From contig OZ238992.1 in NCBI GenBank assembly GCA_965183885.1, positions 1,302,001 to 1,366,000 on the forward strand: a DNA stretch of 64,000 bases, read 5' to 3'. Positions 26,400-36,341 of this stretch are shown piece after piece (positions within the stretch are counted from its first letter, which is position 1; each line of letters starts with the position of its first letter). Origin of the DNA: UWMA-0277 sp965183885 (GTDB lineage: Bacteria > Bacteroidota > Bacteroidia > Flavobacteriales > BACL11). Position numbers and translations under genes: made by a program. Under the pieces are notes generated by a model. That model was not told the origin of the DNA and ran no database searches. It saw nothing but the letters and a program-made list of their open reading frames with translations.

Positions 26400-27575
26400 A
26401 TGCAAAACACTTACGATTTCAAAAAAGCCAGACTGGTTCAATCCAACCACAAGAAAGGATGGTATGTTCAATTCTATGTATGGCATGTTCAAGAAAACAG
26501 ATTAGTTAGGAAAAGAAAATATGTTCCTGATAGTATTTATACTACTAGTGAATCTAAATTAGCTTATGCTAAGAATATTGTTAAGGAGATTAATAAACTT
26601 CTTAAAAAAGGTTACCATATTGACTTGTCAGAAACTAATGTTGTAGAAGAATCAGAAGAGGTAACATATTTTTTAACGATAAAAGAAGCTATCCCTAGAT
26701 ACTTTAATTATTGTGATAAAATTGCTAAAAATTGCCAACAAGAGTTAAGTAATAAATTCTACCTTATTAAGAAATTCTTTGATTGGTGTGAATCTCACGA
26801 CTATGAATTTATAATGCTTAGTGATATTACCGAACAAGCTGCTTTAAAATTCTTTGATGATTTAGTAGAAATAGAAGGCAATAGTGGTAAAACTTTTAAT
26901 AACTCACTAGGAAGATTAAGGAACTTCTACAATGTAGCTTTAAAAAGAAAGTGGGTAAGTGGAGTTAGTCCTTTTAAATTAATTGAAAAGCAAAGAGTAG
27001 GTTATGGAGAGAAAAACAGAGCCTTTTCAGATTATCAACTGAATATTCTTATACCATACCTCAAAGAGAATGAAGAATATCTTAGTAAGTTTATTGGTTT
27101 TATCTATTATGCTTTAATGCGACCTTCTGAGATAAAAAGATTGAAGGTTAAAAACATTGATATGGTAGGTAGATTGATTAGAATAGAAGCCGAACAATCA
27201 AAAGTAAAGAGATTAGACATTTTACCAATTGCAGATGGTTTGTATGAAATTTTAAAAACTATGGATTTAGAAAATCAAAATCCTGACCATTATTTATTTT
27301 CTTCTAAAAAGACACCTTCTGAATTTCCAATGAGTAGAGGTTGGACAACTGAAAGGTTTAAAAAAGTAAAAGATAAGTTTAACCTAGATAGTAATTATTC
27401 TATTTATGGATTTAAGCATACAGCAGTTTGCAAATGGTATGAACAAACAAAAGATATTGTAAGAGTACAAAGAATGTGTAGGCATACTTCAATTGATATG
27501 ACAGCTAGATATTTAAAATCTTTAGGTCTTATGCAAGACCAGTATAAGATTGATAGTTTACCTAACTTGATTTAA
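26400..27575 (+). CDS. Tyrosine recombinase (phage-type integrase)
   Basis: From ATG 26400 the protein has 391 residues (the frame extends to a TTG at 26349 through a repeat region). It has an arm-binding N-terminus, a SAM-like core-binding domain (about residues 80-190) and a catalytic domain with YYALMRPSEIKRLK (first Arg), YGFKHTAVC (Lys replacing Arg, as is common in Bacteroidota integrases), CRHTSIDMTARYLKSLG (His and nucleophile Tyr). It should catalyse site-specific integration. It lies 8.6 kb from attL, which is unusual. It ends 4 bp into the convergent secreted-protein gene. Confidence 0.9.
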   Translation: MQNTYDFKKARLVQSNHKKGWYVQFYVWHVQENRLVRKRKYVPDSIYTTSESKLAYAKNIVKEINKLLKKGYHIDLSETNVVEESEEVTYFLTIKEAIPRYFNYCDKIAKNCQQELSNKFYLIKKFFDWCESHDYEFIMLSDITEQAALKFFDDLVEIEGNSGKTFNNSLGRLRNFYNVALKRKWVSGVSPFKLIEKQRVGYGEKNRAFSDYQLNILIPYLKENEEYLSKFIGFIYYALMRPSEIKRLKVKNIDMVGRLIRIEAEQSKVKRLDILPIADGLYEILKTMDLENQNPDHYLFSSKKTPSEFPMSRGWTTERFKKVKDKFNLDSNYSIYGFKHTAVCKWYEQTKDIVRVQRMCRHTSIDMTARYLKSLGLMQDQYKIDSLPNLI

Positions 27576-28387
27576 TAAATAATAACCCTTTTCTCCACCG
27601 TACCATCACTAAAAATATAAAACAAAACCTGCCCTTTAGTAGCTTTGGTTTCTTTACCTAAAACATCTACTATTTTTATTAATATTTTTTCTTGTTGTGG
27701 TATTTCATTAATGGCGGTACTTAAATGCTCATCAGTTTCAGTAAGTACAAAATTATCTATAAACACTCCATAATCAATAGTACCATTTACACCAACAGTT
27801 ACAGTTATATGCTCTTCTGCATTTTGGGTTTCAAATACCCAAGTGTATTCTTTCCAAATAGTATCGCCATAATTAGTAGTAAGTAAATGCCTACCCAATG
27901 AATCCTCATAATTTGAAATGCCCACATTCACATAGTTGTTTTTTGTATAGATGCAGTTAGGCTCTGGTGGTGGGTCTTTAATCCAAAAAGAAAGTTTATA
28001 GCGTTTTGTACTCAATAAAGGAGCAGCTAAAGCTAAAGAAATTTTACCTTGTTTAATAAGGTGAATGGTATCATCAGGTGGTGGCAATACTACCACTTCA
28101 TCTCTACCATGTATAGTTAATAGCCAACCTCCATCTTTTGCCCCCGCCCCCCAAAGTACTGGAGGAGAACATACTAAACAAGCCCCATTTATTAGAACAG
28201 TTGTAAATTTATTGCCAAAGTGTTTTGAAGATGAAATAGCATTGTCATAATCAACTTTAGAATCTAAATTATTAATACATTGAGTTGCAGAATTTAATTC
28301 AAAGCTACCATTAAGCACTAAATTAGTTTGTGCTTTAAGATGAAAAGCACAAACTAATAAAACTCCTACACAAGCTATTTTTCGCAT
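27572..28387 (-). CDS. Secreted protein with C-terminal sorting-like tail (copy A)
   Basis: The 271-residue protein has a signal peptide (MRKIACVGVLLVCAFHLKAQ), then a beta-rich domain opening with TNLVLNGSFEL, a motif common in CBM-like jelly-roll domains. It ends with KIVDVLGKETKA...VLFYIFSDGTVEKR, a tail shared with 28550-29377 and with two proteins outside the island; this fits a T9SS-type sorting signal. It is a diverged duplicate of 28550-29377. Probably cell-surface or secreted; ligand unknown. Confidence 0.75.
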   Translation of the reverse strand: MRKIACVGVLLVCAFHLKAQTNLVLNGSFELNSATQCINNLDSKVDYDNAISSSKHFGNKFTTVLINGACLVCSPPVLWGAGAKDGGWLLTIHGRDEVVVLPPPDDTIHLIKQGKISLALAAPLLSTKRYKLSFWIKDPPPEPNCIYTKNNYVNVGISNYEDSLGRHLLTTNYGDTIWKEYTWVFETQNAEEHITVTVGVNGTIDYGVFIDNFVLTETDEHLSTAINEIPQQEKILIKIVDVLGKETKATKGQVLFYIFSDGTVEKRVIIY

Positions 28388-28470
28388 TATTCTTTAGTTA
28401 GTTTTTGAGTAGCAATAGAACTGCCATCAACATCCGCTAAATTAAGTAAATAAATCCCACTAGGCAAATG
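28387..28470 (-). pseudogene. Relic of a T9SS protein C-terminus
   Basis: The minus strand encodes HLPSGIYLLNLADVDGSSIA followed by TQKLTKE and a stop, nearly the same as the last 27 residues of the 1732-residue gene at 29377. The stop overlaps the next ATG by one base, exactly as at 29377. The rest of the gene is missing, replaced upstream by a palindromic repeat. It shows that a two-gene unit was duplicated and most of one large copy lost. Confidence 0.75.
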
Positions 28471-28474
28471 ACTT

Positions 28475-28548
28475 TGTTACTGCGAACAGAGTGCGGCAGT
28501 CTAAAACAGATTGCCACAAAATTGAAAAAACAATTTTTCGCAATGACA
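28475..28548. repeat. REP-like imperfect palindrome
   Basis: The stretch contains TGTTACTGCGAACAGAGTGC on the + strand and TGTCATTGCGAAAAATTG on the - strand, giving an imperfect inverted repeat around a TTTTAG-type centre. The TGTCATTGCGA opening resembles palindromic repeats common between genes of Flavobacteriales. It abuts the stop codon of the 28550 gene and the truncated relic. Confidence 0.55.
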
Positions 28549-28549
28549 A

Positions 28550-29377
28550 CTATTCTAAAATAATTCGCTTCTCAACACTACCATCACTAAAAATATAAAA
28601 CAATAAGCCTTTTTGTTTGGGATTTGCTTCTTTCCCTAAAATATCTACTATCTTAACAAGTTGTTTTTGGTGTTGTGGCATTTCATTAATAGCTGTACTT
28701 AAAGGCTCTTCAGTTTCAGTAAGCACGAAATTATCCAATAAGATTGATTGATTGATTGTATCATTTAACCCTACTTGCATAGTGATGTATTGCTCTGAAT
28801 TTTGAGTTTCAAATACCCAAGTAAAGTTTTGCCAAGCGGTATCTGCTAAGGGAGTTGTAAGTAAATGAGTTCCAAAAATAGTGTCAGTATTTGAGATGCC
28901 GACCTCTACAAAATTGCCTTTTTTTGTAATACAAAAAGGAGTTGGAATATCTGTTGGTGGGGACTTAGCATAAAAAGATAATTTATAGCGTTTATTATCC
29001 AATAAAGGAGTAGTTAATTCCAATGAAACCTTACCTTGTTTAATATTATGTACCGTAGTATCTAAAGGGGGTGGAACTACTATGATTTGATGAACACCAT
29101 CAAGTCCTAAGATCCAATTTCCATCTTGTGCTTGACCTCCCCATAATATAGGTGGAGAACAAACCCAGCAAGGTAAGGAAGCTATTCCTGTTGTGTAGTC
29201 ATTTCCATAAGACCTAGAGTAAAAGATAGTGTTGTTATATTCAATATTATCATCCATAGCATTAAAACAAGCAGTAGCATTATTCAATTCAAAGCTACCA
29301 TTTAGCACTAAATTAGTTTGTGCTTTAAGGTGTAAAGCACAAACTAATAAAACTCCTATACAAGCTATTTTTCGCAT
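28550..29377 (-). CDS. Secreted protein with C-terminal sorting-like tail (copy B)
   Basis: The 275-residue paralogue of 27572-28387 has the same signal peptide (MRKIACIGVLLVCALHLKAQ), the TNLVLNGSFELN opening and a matching tail (KIVDILGKEANP...LLFYIFSDGSVEKR). The two differ mainly in the middle, including loops with different cysteines. It starts one base into the stop of the 1732-residue gene and is likely translated from the same message. Confidence 0.75.
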   Translation of the reverse strand: MRKIACIGVLLVCALHLKAQTNLVLNGSFELNNATACFNAMDDNIEYNNTIFYSRSYGNDYTTGIASLPCWVCSPPILWGGQAQDGNWILGLDGVHQIIVVPPPLDTTVHNIKQGKVSLELTTPLLDNKRYKLSFYAKSPPTDIPTPFCITKKGNFVEVGISNTDTIFGTHLLTTPLADTAWQNFTWVFETQNSEQYITMQVGLNDTINQSILLDNFVLTETEEPLSTAINEMPQHQKQLVKIVDILGKEANPKQKGLLFYIFSDGSVEKRIILE

Positions 29378-32300
29378 TATTCTTTGGTCAATTTTTTACT
29401 TTCAATACTTACTCCATCTTGGTCTGCTAAGTTAAGTAAATAAATCCCACTAGGCAAATGGCTTACATCTATACTTATTTCTTGATAAGAACCTACAATA
29501 TGAGTTGCTATAATTTGTCCTAAATTATTGATTACTTGTAATTCTAATATCTCTCTTCTATCTCCTAAATCAACCTTAACCGTTACCCTATCTCTTGTAG
29601 GGTTAGGATACACTTTAAACACACTTGCTAAAGACTCTGGAGCTGCTAGTCGGCTACTTGTTGGTATTGTAGTTTCACAAGGTTGGCGGTAATCTACCCA
29701 CAAGCTATCGTGATAACGGCATAAGGTACGAGCTGCAAACACTACCTTTCCATAAGTAAAAGGGCAAAGGTTGGCAATCGTTCTCATATCAGAGAGTTCC
29801 GAAGTGCTAAAGCTAGTGGCTACTTCTCCCCTTAAATAAGGGGCTAAGTGTATTGTATAAAAATCCTTAGCGGTAATCTCAATATCATTTACCCCTAATA
29901 TGCTATCTGTAATAGCAGCAGCCTCTACATAAGCACTATCAACTATGGCTTTTTCTATACGCACCAAACGCCCCATATCTGTTTGAGCAATGCTATCTCT
30001 AAAGTTTTCTAAGATTAAACTACTATCAGCCAATTCTGGGCGTTCCAATAAATCTCGATACAATTCTTCTTTATTTTGATACACATCAGGATTATTATCA
30101 TAATCTTCCATTAAAACCTCTAATTCTAATTGTGCTAACTCCGTAAATTCAGTATTAGTTATTGGTGTTGGCTGCACCTTAAAATTACAGCTTGGCAAAG
30201 TACCACAGGCAGGAGGTGGAACTGTAAAATATGCCCAAGAATAAGGAACAGAAGAAGATAGCCATCCAAAAGTACTATTCCAAGGGACATGGTTAGGTAA
30301 AGGGCGTACATAAAATTCTGATAATGCCCCAGTAGTACTATTATCTGTATAGATTTGGTCAACCCCAACACCTGAAATACCATAACCTATCCATTGGTTA
30401 TGAAAACTTTGTGAAGGTAAAGCAAATGATGGTGGAACGCCTTGTACTCCTATGCTTCCACTAAAGTCAATCATTATTCCATTGTCAGAATAAGAAGGGT
30501 TGGCATACATTATATTTTGTTGTAGCCTACTTACACAAGAACCCCTAAAGTACATAGCTGTTCTGTAATTTTCAATACTATTACATTGATAACGCTGCTC
30601 TGATAAATAGGCATAAGTACCGTAAAGATGAGTGTTATTGCTTCCTACAATTCTATTGCTTTGTATTACCCCAGTATTACTTAAATAAGAGGCGATACCA
30701 TATTCTGAATCTTTAATATAGTTGGCTTCAATTTGAGCATTATCAATAAAGCCTTGTCCTATTGCTTCTTCATAATTCTCAATGCAATTCTTACTAATAT
30801 CTAAGTTTACCAAGCCACTAAAACTATAATTAGCAATATTAATTCCTAACCATTGAAAATAAGTTTGTCCTAGTATCTCATTATCAATAATAGTATAACT
30901 AGCCCAATTATTATCTATTCCAGCCACACCAACGCGTACCCCTTGCATATAGTTCTCCTTAATGTTTATTAGCTTCATATTAGCTGTTTGGGTATAAACT
31001 CCAATATTACTTCCATCATAAAAATTATTTCCTATTACATCCGTATTCAGCATTTCACTATAAACCCCTGTGCTAAAATCTTTAAAAGTATTTTTATGAT
31101 TTGCAGTTGTAGTACCCCCAATAGTAGATTTAAAAGGTGCAAAGGGTGATGACCAACCCCTACCATAGACACAAGCAGAGTTTAAAGCTACATTATAATC
31201 TGGATTTATAGCGTTAGAATGGTAATGATGGATATTTTCAAAATGATTGTTATACACTTTAATTACCGAGCGTATGGCTACTATACCATATTGTAAATCC
31301 TCAAAATAGTTTTTAAAGTAAGGGTTTAAATGACTTCCAATAGTTAAATTATAGACATTATTGATATAAATCCCTGTAAAGCTGCTATCCACATTTGCGG
31401 GGTTAATCTTTAAAAGATTAGGGTTAGAAATGCGGTTGCCTCTAAATACTGAAGTGGTATCTGTTAAAGGATTACAAATCATCGTGTAAATATTATTCTT
31501 AAAATAGGAATCGTAAATACTATATGATGATGCAAAAGTAGTTGGGCTTATTACTACCGTTTCAATAGCATCCTCAATAACACTCTGCCCTCTTATATTA
31601 ATAGCATTGCTATTTACATAAATTCCTTGCCACATCGTATCATTACAAGAGTGGATATGACTTTTTATAATTTCTAAATCCCCACCTTCAACCCAAATAA
31701 CGGCATAAGGTCCCATAATGATATTACAGCCATTAAATGAAAGTCCAGCAGCATTATTTACAAATAAGGTGTCTTTTATCAATATGGTATCGTTATTAAA
31801 AACATAAGAGCCTCCATTTTGTGCTGCTAAATCATTAGAATTTCCTCCTTGTTCCAATCGGATATAAGCCGAAGGAGCATCACAACAAGCAAGGTTAATT
31901 GTTACCGTAATACTATCCGTAGCGGGGCAATTGTTGGAGTCAACGGCACTAACCCAAAGCGTGGATGTTTGATATACCCAAAGGCTATCATTAGCCCAAG
32001 AGCTATTGTTAAGGTTAATATTGGTATTTGGAGAAGTAAGGACTAATAAAACACTATCCTCACAGGGGTCTAATGTTGTACTTGAAGCGATATTAACACT
32101 TATAGTAGGTAAACTATTTACCGTAACATTAATAAAAGCCGTATCGGTACATCCATTAAGGTCAGTAACTGCTGCCCAATAAGCTCCACTAGTAGCAACA
32201 ACAATATTGTCAGTTGTAGCCCCTGTATTCCACAGCACACTATAAGTATTTGGAGGCGGAGCATTATTAACACTATCCAATACCGTTAAATAGACTGAAT

Positions 32301-34575
32301 TGTTATCACAAATATTGGTGTCAGGTTCATAGAATATATAATAATTATCTTGTGGAAATTCAGTTACTACAATCTCTTGATAAGAGTGGCAATTTGTTGT
32401 AGTATCAACAATGAGTAAAGAATAAGTTCCTGCTCCATTAATATAAAGTATCGTATCTTGTACGCTTCCTGTCCAGCTATAATGCAATCCTGAAAGGGAA
32501 TCCGTCCATAAACTATCCAAACCATTACCACAGATATTTGTATCCCCATAAATAGTTTGTGAACTAGGAGCAGCAACAGCAGTAATATTAATGGTATTAG
32601 TAGCTGTACATCCACTACTATTATGGATAATATCTACGATATAAGTACCTCCATAATAGGCTGTAATTCCTGCGGTAGTATTCCCTGTCATCCATTGGAA
32701 GCTATAAAGCGAAGAGAGTAAGTTTACCGCAATATCTACACTATCGCCAATACACAAAATGGTATCCCCAATAAAAGGAGCATTAAAATTATTGTGAAAA
32801 GAAACAGTAGCATCGTAGTTATTGGTACAGATTCCATTGCTAACACTCAAAGAATATAAATTTGCCGTAGTAGGTAAAAAAGTAATTGAGGCATTAGTAT
32901 CAGTATAAGATGTTCCTCCGTCCGTCCAAGTCCAAGTGTAAGAATAGGAAGTGTCTTGCGGACTGGCACTTAGCTGTATACTATCGCCAATACAAATGAC
33001 AGGGTTATTATTAATAATCCCTGATATATTTGGGAATATCTCAAAATGTAGCGTGTCATAATCTATACATGTTCCATTTTGTACCCTTAAATAGATCTCA
33101 TATACTCCTACTCCTAAATCGGAAGCAGGGAAACTAATGTATGAAAGATTAGAATTTACAGGAGTATAGTTTGCTGAAGTAGTCCATTGTATATTTGTAC
33201 CTATTGGAAGTGGTGCTGTATTTAGCATAATTTGTTCATTAACACAATAGGTGGAATCACCTCCCATAATTTGAGCATTTAAATTGGCTGCATTTACGAT
33301 ATAACTAGTAGTAGTTGTTGTTCCTGTTATAGGGTTAAAAGCATTGACGCTGTAAGTTCCTGCAATAGCAGTACTAATACAACTTGTAGTTGCTCCAGTA
33401 TTCCAAGTGTATTGATAATTTATTGTAGAATCAGAAGGATAAAAACATAAAGTTGCTTCATCTCCGGGACATAAAGTACTGGATATAGGGGCAGAGCAAC
33501 CTCCTTGAGGACAAATTTCTATACTATCTTCAGCTACACATCCTGTTAGGGTATCGGTTACCCATAAATGATAAACCATAGGAGTAGTAGCATTAATTGA
33601 TGGCGTTGTAGCTCCTGTATTCCAATGGTAAGTATAGTTAGGGTTATTAGGTACTTGAGTAAGGGTGGCAGGTACGATAGAAGAACTTGTGGAAATAGCA
33701 GCCGTAGGCGAGATATTTTCGATTACTGTAAATGTAGTGTTATCAGTACAGCCATTAGGGGTACTTACTATTAAAGAATAAGTACCAGCAGCAGTAGCAA
33801 GTGTAGGTGTAGTATAAAGGTTTCCATTTCCTAAGTTTTGCCAATAATAGGAGCTTATTGTTCCTGTTGTAATAGGACTTACTACTGGATAGGGAGCGTA
33901 TTCACAATATGCGGTATCGCTAACACTTACAGTTGGGGAAGGGGTTACCGTTATATTCGATGAAATCACAGAATCACAAGGCGTACCTACACTAACAGCA
34001 TAAGTAATAGTATGCGTTCCTAGTCCTGCCAATGCGGGATTAAAATAATAAGTCCCTCCAGTTTGTGTAACTCCTGTTCCAGTATATATTCCTCCAACTG
34101 GATAACCTTGATTTAATAAAAGAGAATCGCTATTATCGCACACTCCATTAGGAAAATTAAGGTTCAGTTGTGTAGTAGCATATATGGTAATACTATAATT
34201 AGCAGAAAATACTTGAGCAGTAGAATCTGTACAAGAAGTGTCAAAAAGTGTAATCGTAAAATTATAAGTAGTGGTAGCGTTTAAAATGGGAGCTACAAAG
34301 TTAATATCAAAAGTAGGTTGCTGCAATCCACTAAATTGTATGATTGAGTTTGAAGTAATTAAGCCACTTGTAGTGATAAGACTCATGTTAACCGAAGAAC
34401 CTTGACCTCCTCCTCCGTGAATGGTAAGATTAACCACCTCGCCTCCACAATAACTTGCAGTATAACCTGAAGTTTGAGAATAACCATAGAGGTATAAACC
34501 ACAAGGGTTTGTTGTTTGGGCTTGTGTAAATTGCAGCATTAATACTGCAATGATACTAAGTATAATTCTTTTCAT
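29377..34575 (-). CDS. Giant T9SS-secreted protein with Ig/PKD-like and beta-helix domains
   Basis: The 1732-residue protein has a signal peptide (MKRIILSIIAVLMLQFTQAQ). Residues ~25-930 are a row of ~90-residue Ig/PKD-like modules with repeated C-x-G-D-S or C-N-N-D-S elements and WNTGATT motifs. Residues ~930-1450 look like right-handed parallel beta-helix repeats (IYNNVYNLTIGSH, IIDNEILGQTYFQW and similar). A linker and a type A T9SS sorting domain end the chain (VYPNPTRDRVTVKVD, HLPSGIYLLNLADQDG). It is a surface or secreted adhesin-like protein. A diverged C-terminal relic at 28387 shows an earlier duplicate. Confidence 0.85.
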   Translation of the reverse strand: MKRIILSIIAVLMLQFTQAQTTNPCGLYLYGYSQTSGYTASYCGGEVVNLTIHGGGGQGSSVNMSLITTSGLITSNSIIQFSGLQQPTFDINFVAPILNATTTYNFTITLFDTSCTDSTAQVFSANYSITIYATTQLNLNFPNGVCDNSDSLLLNQGYPVGGIYTGTGVTQTGGTYYFNPALAGLGTHTITYAVSVGTPCDSVISSNITVTPSPTVSVSDTAYCEYAPYPVVSPITTGTISSYYWQNLGNGNLYTTPTLATAAGTYSLIVSTPNGCTDNTTFTVIENISPTAAISTSSSIVPATLTQVPNNPNYTYHWNTGATTPSINATTPMVYHLWVTDTLTGCVAEDSIEICPQGGCSAPISSTLCPGDEATLCFYPSDSTINYQYTWNTGATTSCISTAIAGTYSVNAFNPITGTTTTTSYIVNAANLNAQIMGGDSTYCVNEQIMLNTAPLPIGTNIQWTTSANYTPVNSNLSYISFPASDLGVGVYEIYLRVQNGTCIDYDTLHFEIFPNISGIINNNPVICIGDSIQLSASPQDTSYSYTWTWTDGGTSYTDTNASITFLPTTANLYSLSVSNGICTNNYDATVSFHNNFNAPFIGDTILCIGDSVDIAVNLLSSLYSFQWMTGNTTAGITAYYGGTYIVDIIHNSSGCTATNTINITAVAAPSSQTIYGDTNICGNGLDSLWTDSLSGLHYSWTGSVQDTILYINGAGTYSLLIVDTTTNCHSYQEIVVTEFPQDNYYIFYEPDTNICDNNSVYLTVLDSVNNAPPPNTYSVLWNTGATTDNIVVATSGAYWAAVTDLNGCTDTAFINVTVNSLPTISVNIASSTTLDPCEDSVLLVLTSPNTNINLNNSSWANDSLWVYQTSTLWVSAVDSNNCPATDSITVTINLACCDAPSAYIRLEQGGNSNDLAAQNGGSYVFNNDTILIKDTLFVNNAAGLSFNGCNIIMGPYAVIWVEGGDLEIIKSHIHSCNDTMWQGIYVNSNAINIRGQSVIEDAIETVVISPTTFASSYSIYDSYFKNNIYTMICNPLTDTTSVFRGNRISNPNLLKINPANVDSSFTGIYINNVYNLTIGSHLNPYFKNYFEDLQYGIVAIRSVIKVYNNHFENIHHYHSNAINPDYNVALNSACVYGRGWSSPFAPFKSTIGGTTTANHKNTFKDFSTGVYSEMLNTDVIGNNFYDGSNIGVYTQTANMKLINIKENYMQGVRVGVAGIDNNWASYTIIDNEILGQTYFQWLGINIANYSFSGLVNLDISKNCIENYEEAIGQGFIDNAQIEANYIKDSEYGIASYLSNTGVIQSNRIVGSNNTHLYGTYAYLSEQRYQCNSIENYRTAMYFRGSCVSRLQQNIMYANPSYSDNGIMIDFSGSIGVQGVPPSFALPSQSFHNQWIGYGISGVGVDQIYTDNSTTGALSEFYVRPLPNHVPWNSTFGWLSSSVPYSWAYFTVPPPACGTLPSCNFKVQPTPITNTEFTELAQLELEVLMEDYDNNPDVYQNKEELYRDLLERPELADSSLILENFRDSIAQTDMGRLVRIEKAIVDSAYVEAAAITDSILGVNDIEITAKDFYTIHLAPYLRGEVATSFSTSELSDMRTIANLCPFTYGKVVFAARTLCRYHDSLWVDYRQPCETTIPTSSRLAAPESLASVFKVYPNPTRDRVTVKVDLGDRREILELQVINNLGQIIATHIVGSYQEISIDVSHLPSGIYLLNLADQDGVSIESKKLTKE

Positions 34576-35313
34576 AATCTTAAATGTTTTAGTTAGTGAT
34601 TTTATATTATTATTATTTTGTTCTTTTGATTCTGTTATGTTTTTTATCTGCTTTAAAGTTAATAAAAAAATAATAGTTTAAAAACAGACTTTCTTAACAA
34701 GTAGTTGTTCATACACCTAGTTTTTAGAAACTTATGGCGTATCTAGTAAAATTATATATCCAATATTCTGTCTATGTACCTACTTTGATTTTCTTACTTT
34801 TTTGATTAAACAGCGTTTTGTTGTATTTTGTTTATTATTACAAATGTTTATCATTTTTTATTCAACTTCTATGGACACTAAAAGCCCTTTTTGGACAATG
34901 GTAAAATAAGATAAACTGAATATTGCTATTTATGCTTAAATGCAGCATTTTTTATAGACCTTTAAGTTTCCTTGCGTATAAATTTGAGAAGATATATTTG
35001 ATAAATAATTGTAAAAAATGAATTTAATAGACATCCGCTAAAAAATAACATAACACATTAAAAATCAGTAGTTAAAGATTGTATTGAAAATGAAGAGATT
35101 TTAGCCTCTAGAGATGATGGTTTAAAATTATTAACAAAAAACGACTTATCCGACATTCACTATTAAATCTTTAACCTAGGAATATATTTTAAAAAAATAA
35201 AATCAAAAAATAACTACTAGATAAGAGGTTTTTGAAATGTCCACTATTTTTTGAACCTTTTAGTATGCTTAAATCTAATTTTTAGTCTGTTTTAAGTAAA
35301 TGAGTTGTGTTTT
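34576..35313. other. Intergenic stretch, probable module boundary
   Basis: This 738-bp AT-rich stretch lies between the start of the giant secreted protein and the 3' end of the virus-like operon. At 35062-35166 one frame is open for 34 codons without a start and ends ...ASRDDGLKLLTKNDLSDIHY, perhaps a gene relic. No clear terminator, tRNA or repeat was seen. It probably marks the join between cargo genes and the virus-like block. Confidence 0.45.
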
Positions 35314-35766
35314 TCACAAAAACTTAGTTCCAATCCAAAGCCCACATACAAATATTCCAATGCGTTCTAAATTCCTCCACAATCGTTTTTTCTTTTTGGT
35401 CTGTACTCTTCCTTTTTGATTGATATTTAAATGAGTAAAATCATCAACAGGATAGATTGCAAGGTTAGGCTCTCCTTTTGGTGTTATAGTATGTATTTCT
35501 GCTGTTTTAGGACTGATAGCAATAAAAGTAATAAGCGTGTCTTTTTCTAAAGCTGCTCGGTAAATAGTGTCGGTTTGATACACATAAACTTTAACAGGTA
35601 CTTCTACTTCCTTAATTACAATTTCTTTATAGGGTTTGTCAATGTAGATAGTATCAGTAGTAGTAATAATTATCTCCTTATCAAAATATCCTTTTTCAGC
35701 AAAGAATAGCCCAAACAATAAAGCTAGGGCTATTCCAATAAGAATATGTTTAATAGTAGCATTCAT
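35314..35766 (-). CDS. Two-span membrane protein, possible lysis or envelope-spanning factor
   Basis: The 150-residue protein has a hydrophobic segment near each end (about residues 6-23 and 132-148) and a beta-rich, TDTIYIDKPYKEIVIKEVEV-type middle that could lie in the periplasm. It is the last gene of the long minus-strand operon, directly after the M15 peptidase, where a holin or spanin would be expected. The link to lysis is inferred from position only. Confidence 0.55.
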   Translation of the reverse strand: MNATIKHILIGIALALLFGLFFAEKGYFDKEIIITTTDTIYIDKPYKEIVIKEVEVPVKVYVYQTDTIYRAALEKDTLITFIAISPKTAEIHTITPKGEPNLAIYPVDDFTHLNINQKGRVQTKKKKRLWRNLERIGIFVCGLWIGTKFL

Positions 35767-36341
35767 TAACCTAAACTGACATATTCATCTGCTGTGTAAA
35801 GTGATTGTAATTGACTGATAGACTTTCCAAAATTCATTTGAAAGTGGGGTTTATCTTTTAAACTCTTCCAATCTCCACCCCAAGTAAAACCTAAGCTTTT
35901 ACCTAAGTCTGCAATCTCATTCCAATTTGGATTGTTCCAAAGAGCCTTGCCGTTTTTGATTTCAACAACATCAAAAGCCAAGCCGTAATTATGATAACTC
36001 TCGCCACCTTTAGAATGGGTTAATATTTGACCAGGTGTTGTTCTGCCACTAGCATAGAGTTTGTTTTGTGCTGCAAAACTTCTAAGTCCTGAACTTAATC
36101 GTAATGTAATTCCTAATTCTTCTTTAGCACGAATAATGAACTCCTTAACCTTTGCACGAACTAAAGGGTGTAGCTTTTCGATTTTAGCATCGGTTTTAAT
36201 ATCCCAAGTCTTTTCTTTAAGGTAATTAATCGTGTTCATAGTCCAGTTTTTAAGCTGTTTTCTTTTGCTAATAGCAACAAAGAGTACAAGTACCCCAATT
36301 ACAAGCCAACCGTTCTTATTGGGCTTAAAAGCAAGGGGCAT
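35766..36341 (-). CDS. M15-type peptidase (endolysin candidate) with N-terminal membrane anchor
   Basis: The 191-residue protein carries an M15/VanY-like domain: LRLSSGLRSFAAQNKLYASG, then SYHNYGLAFDVV (metal-binding SxHxxGxAxD) and GFTWGGDWKSLKDKPHFQM (general base and third metal ligand). Such enzymes cut peptide crosslinks in peptidoglycan. A hydrophobic segment at residues 12-24 anchors or exports it. Being inside the virus-like operon, it is the best lysin candidate. Its start overlaps the previous stop by one base. Confidence 0.85.
   Translation of the reverse strand: MPLAFKPNKNGWLVIGVLVLFVAISKRKQLKNWTMNTINYLKEKTWDIKTDAKIEKLHPLVRAKVKEFIIRAKEELGITLRLSSGLRSFAAQNKLYASGRTTPGQILTHSKGGESYHNYGLAFDVVEIKNGKALWNNPNWNEIADLGKSLGFTWGGDWKSLKDKPHFQMNFGKSISQLQSLYTADEYVSLG

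Noticed and set aside
31849..32046. Frames on the + strand inside the giant secreted protein
   Set aside because: They are antisense shadows of a long gene with clear domains, with no promoter or signal.
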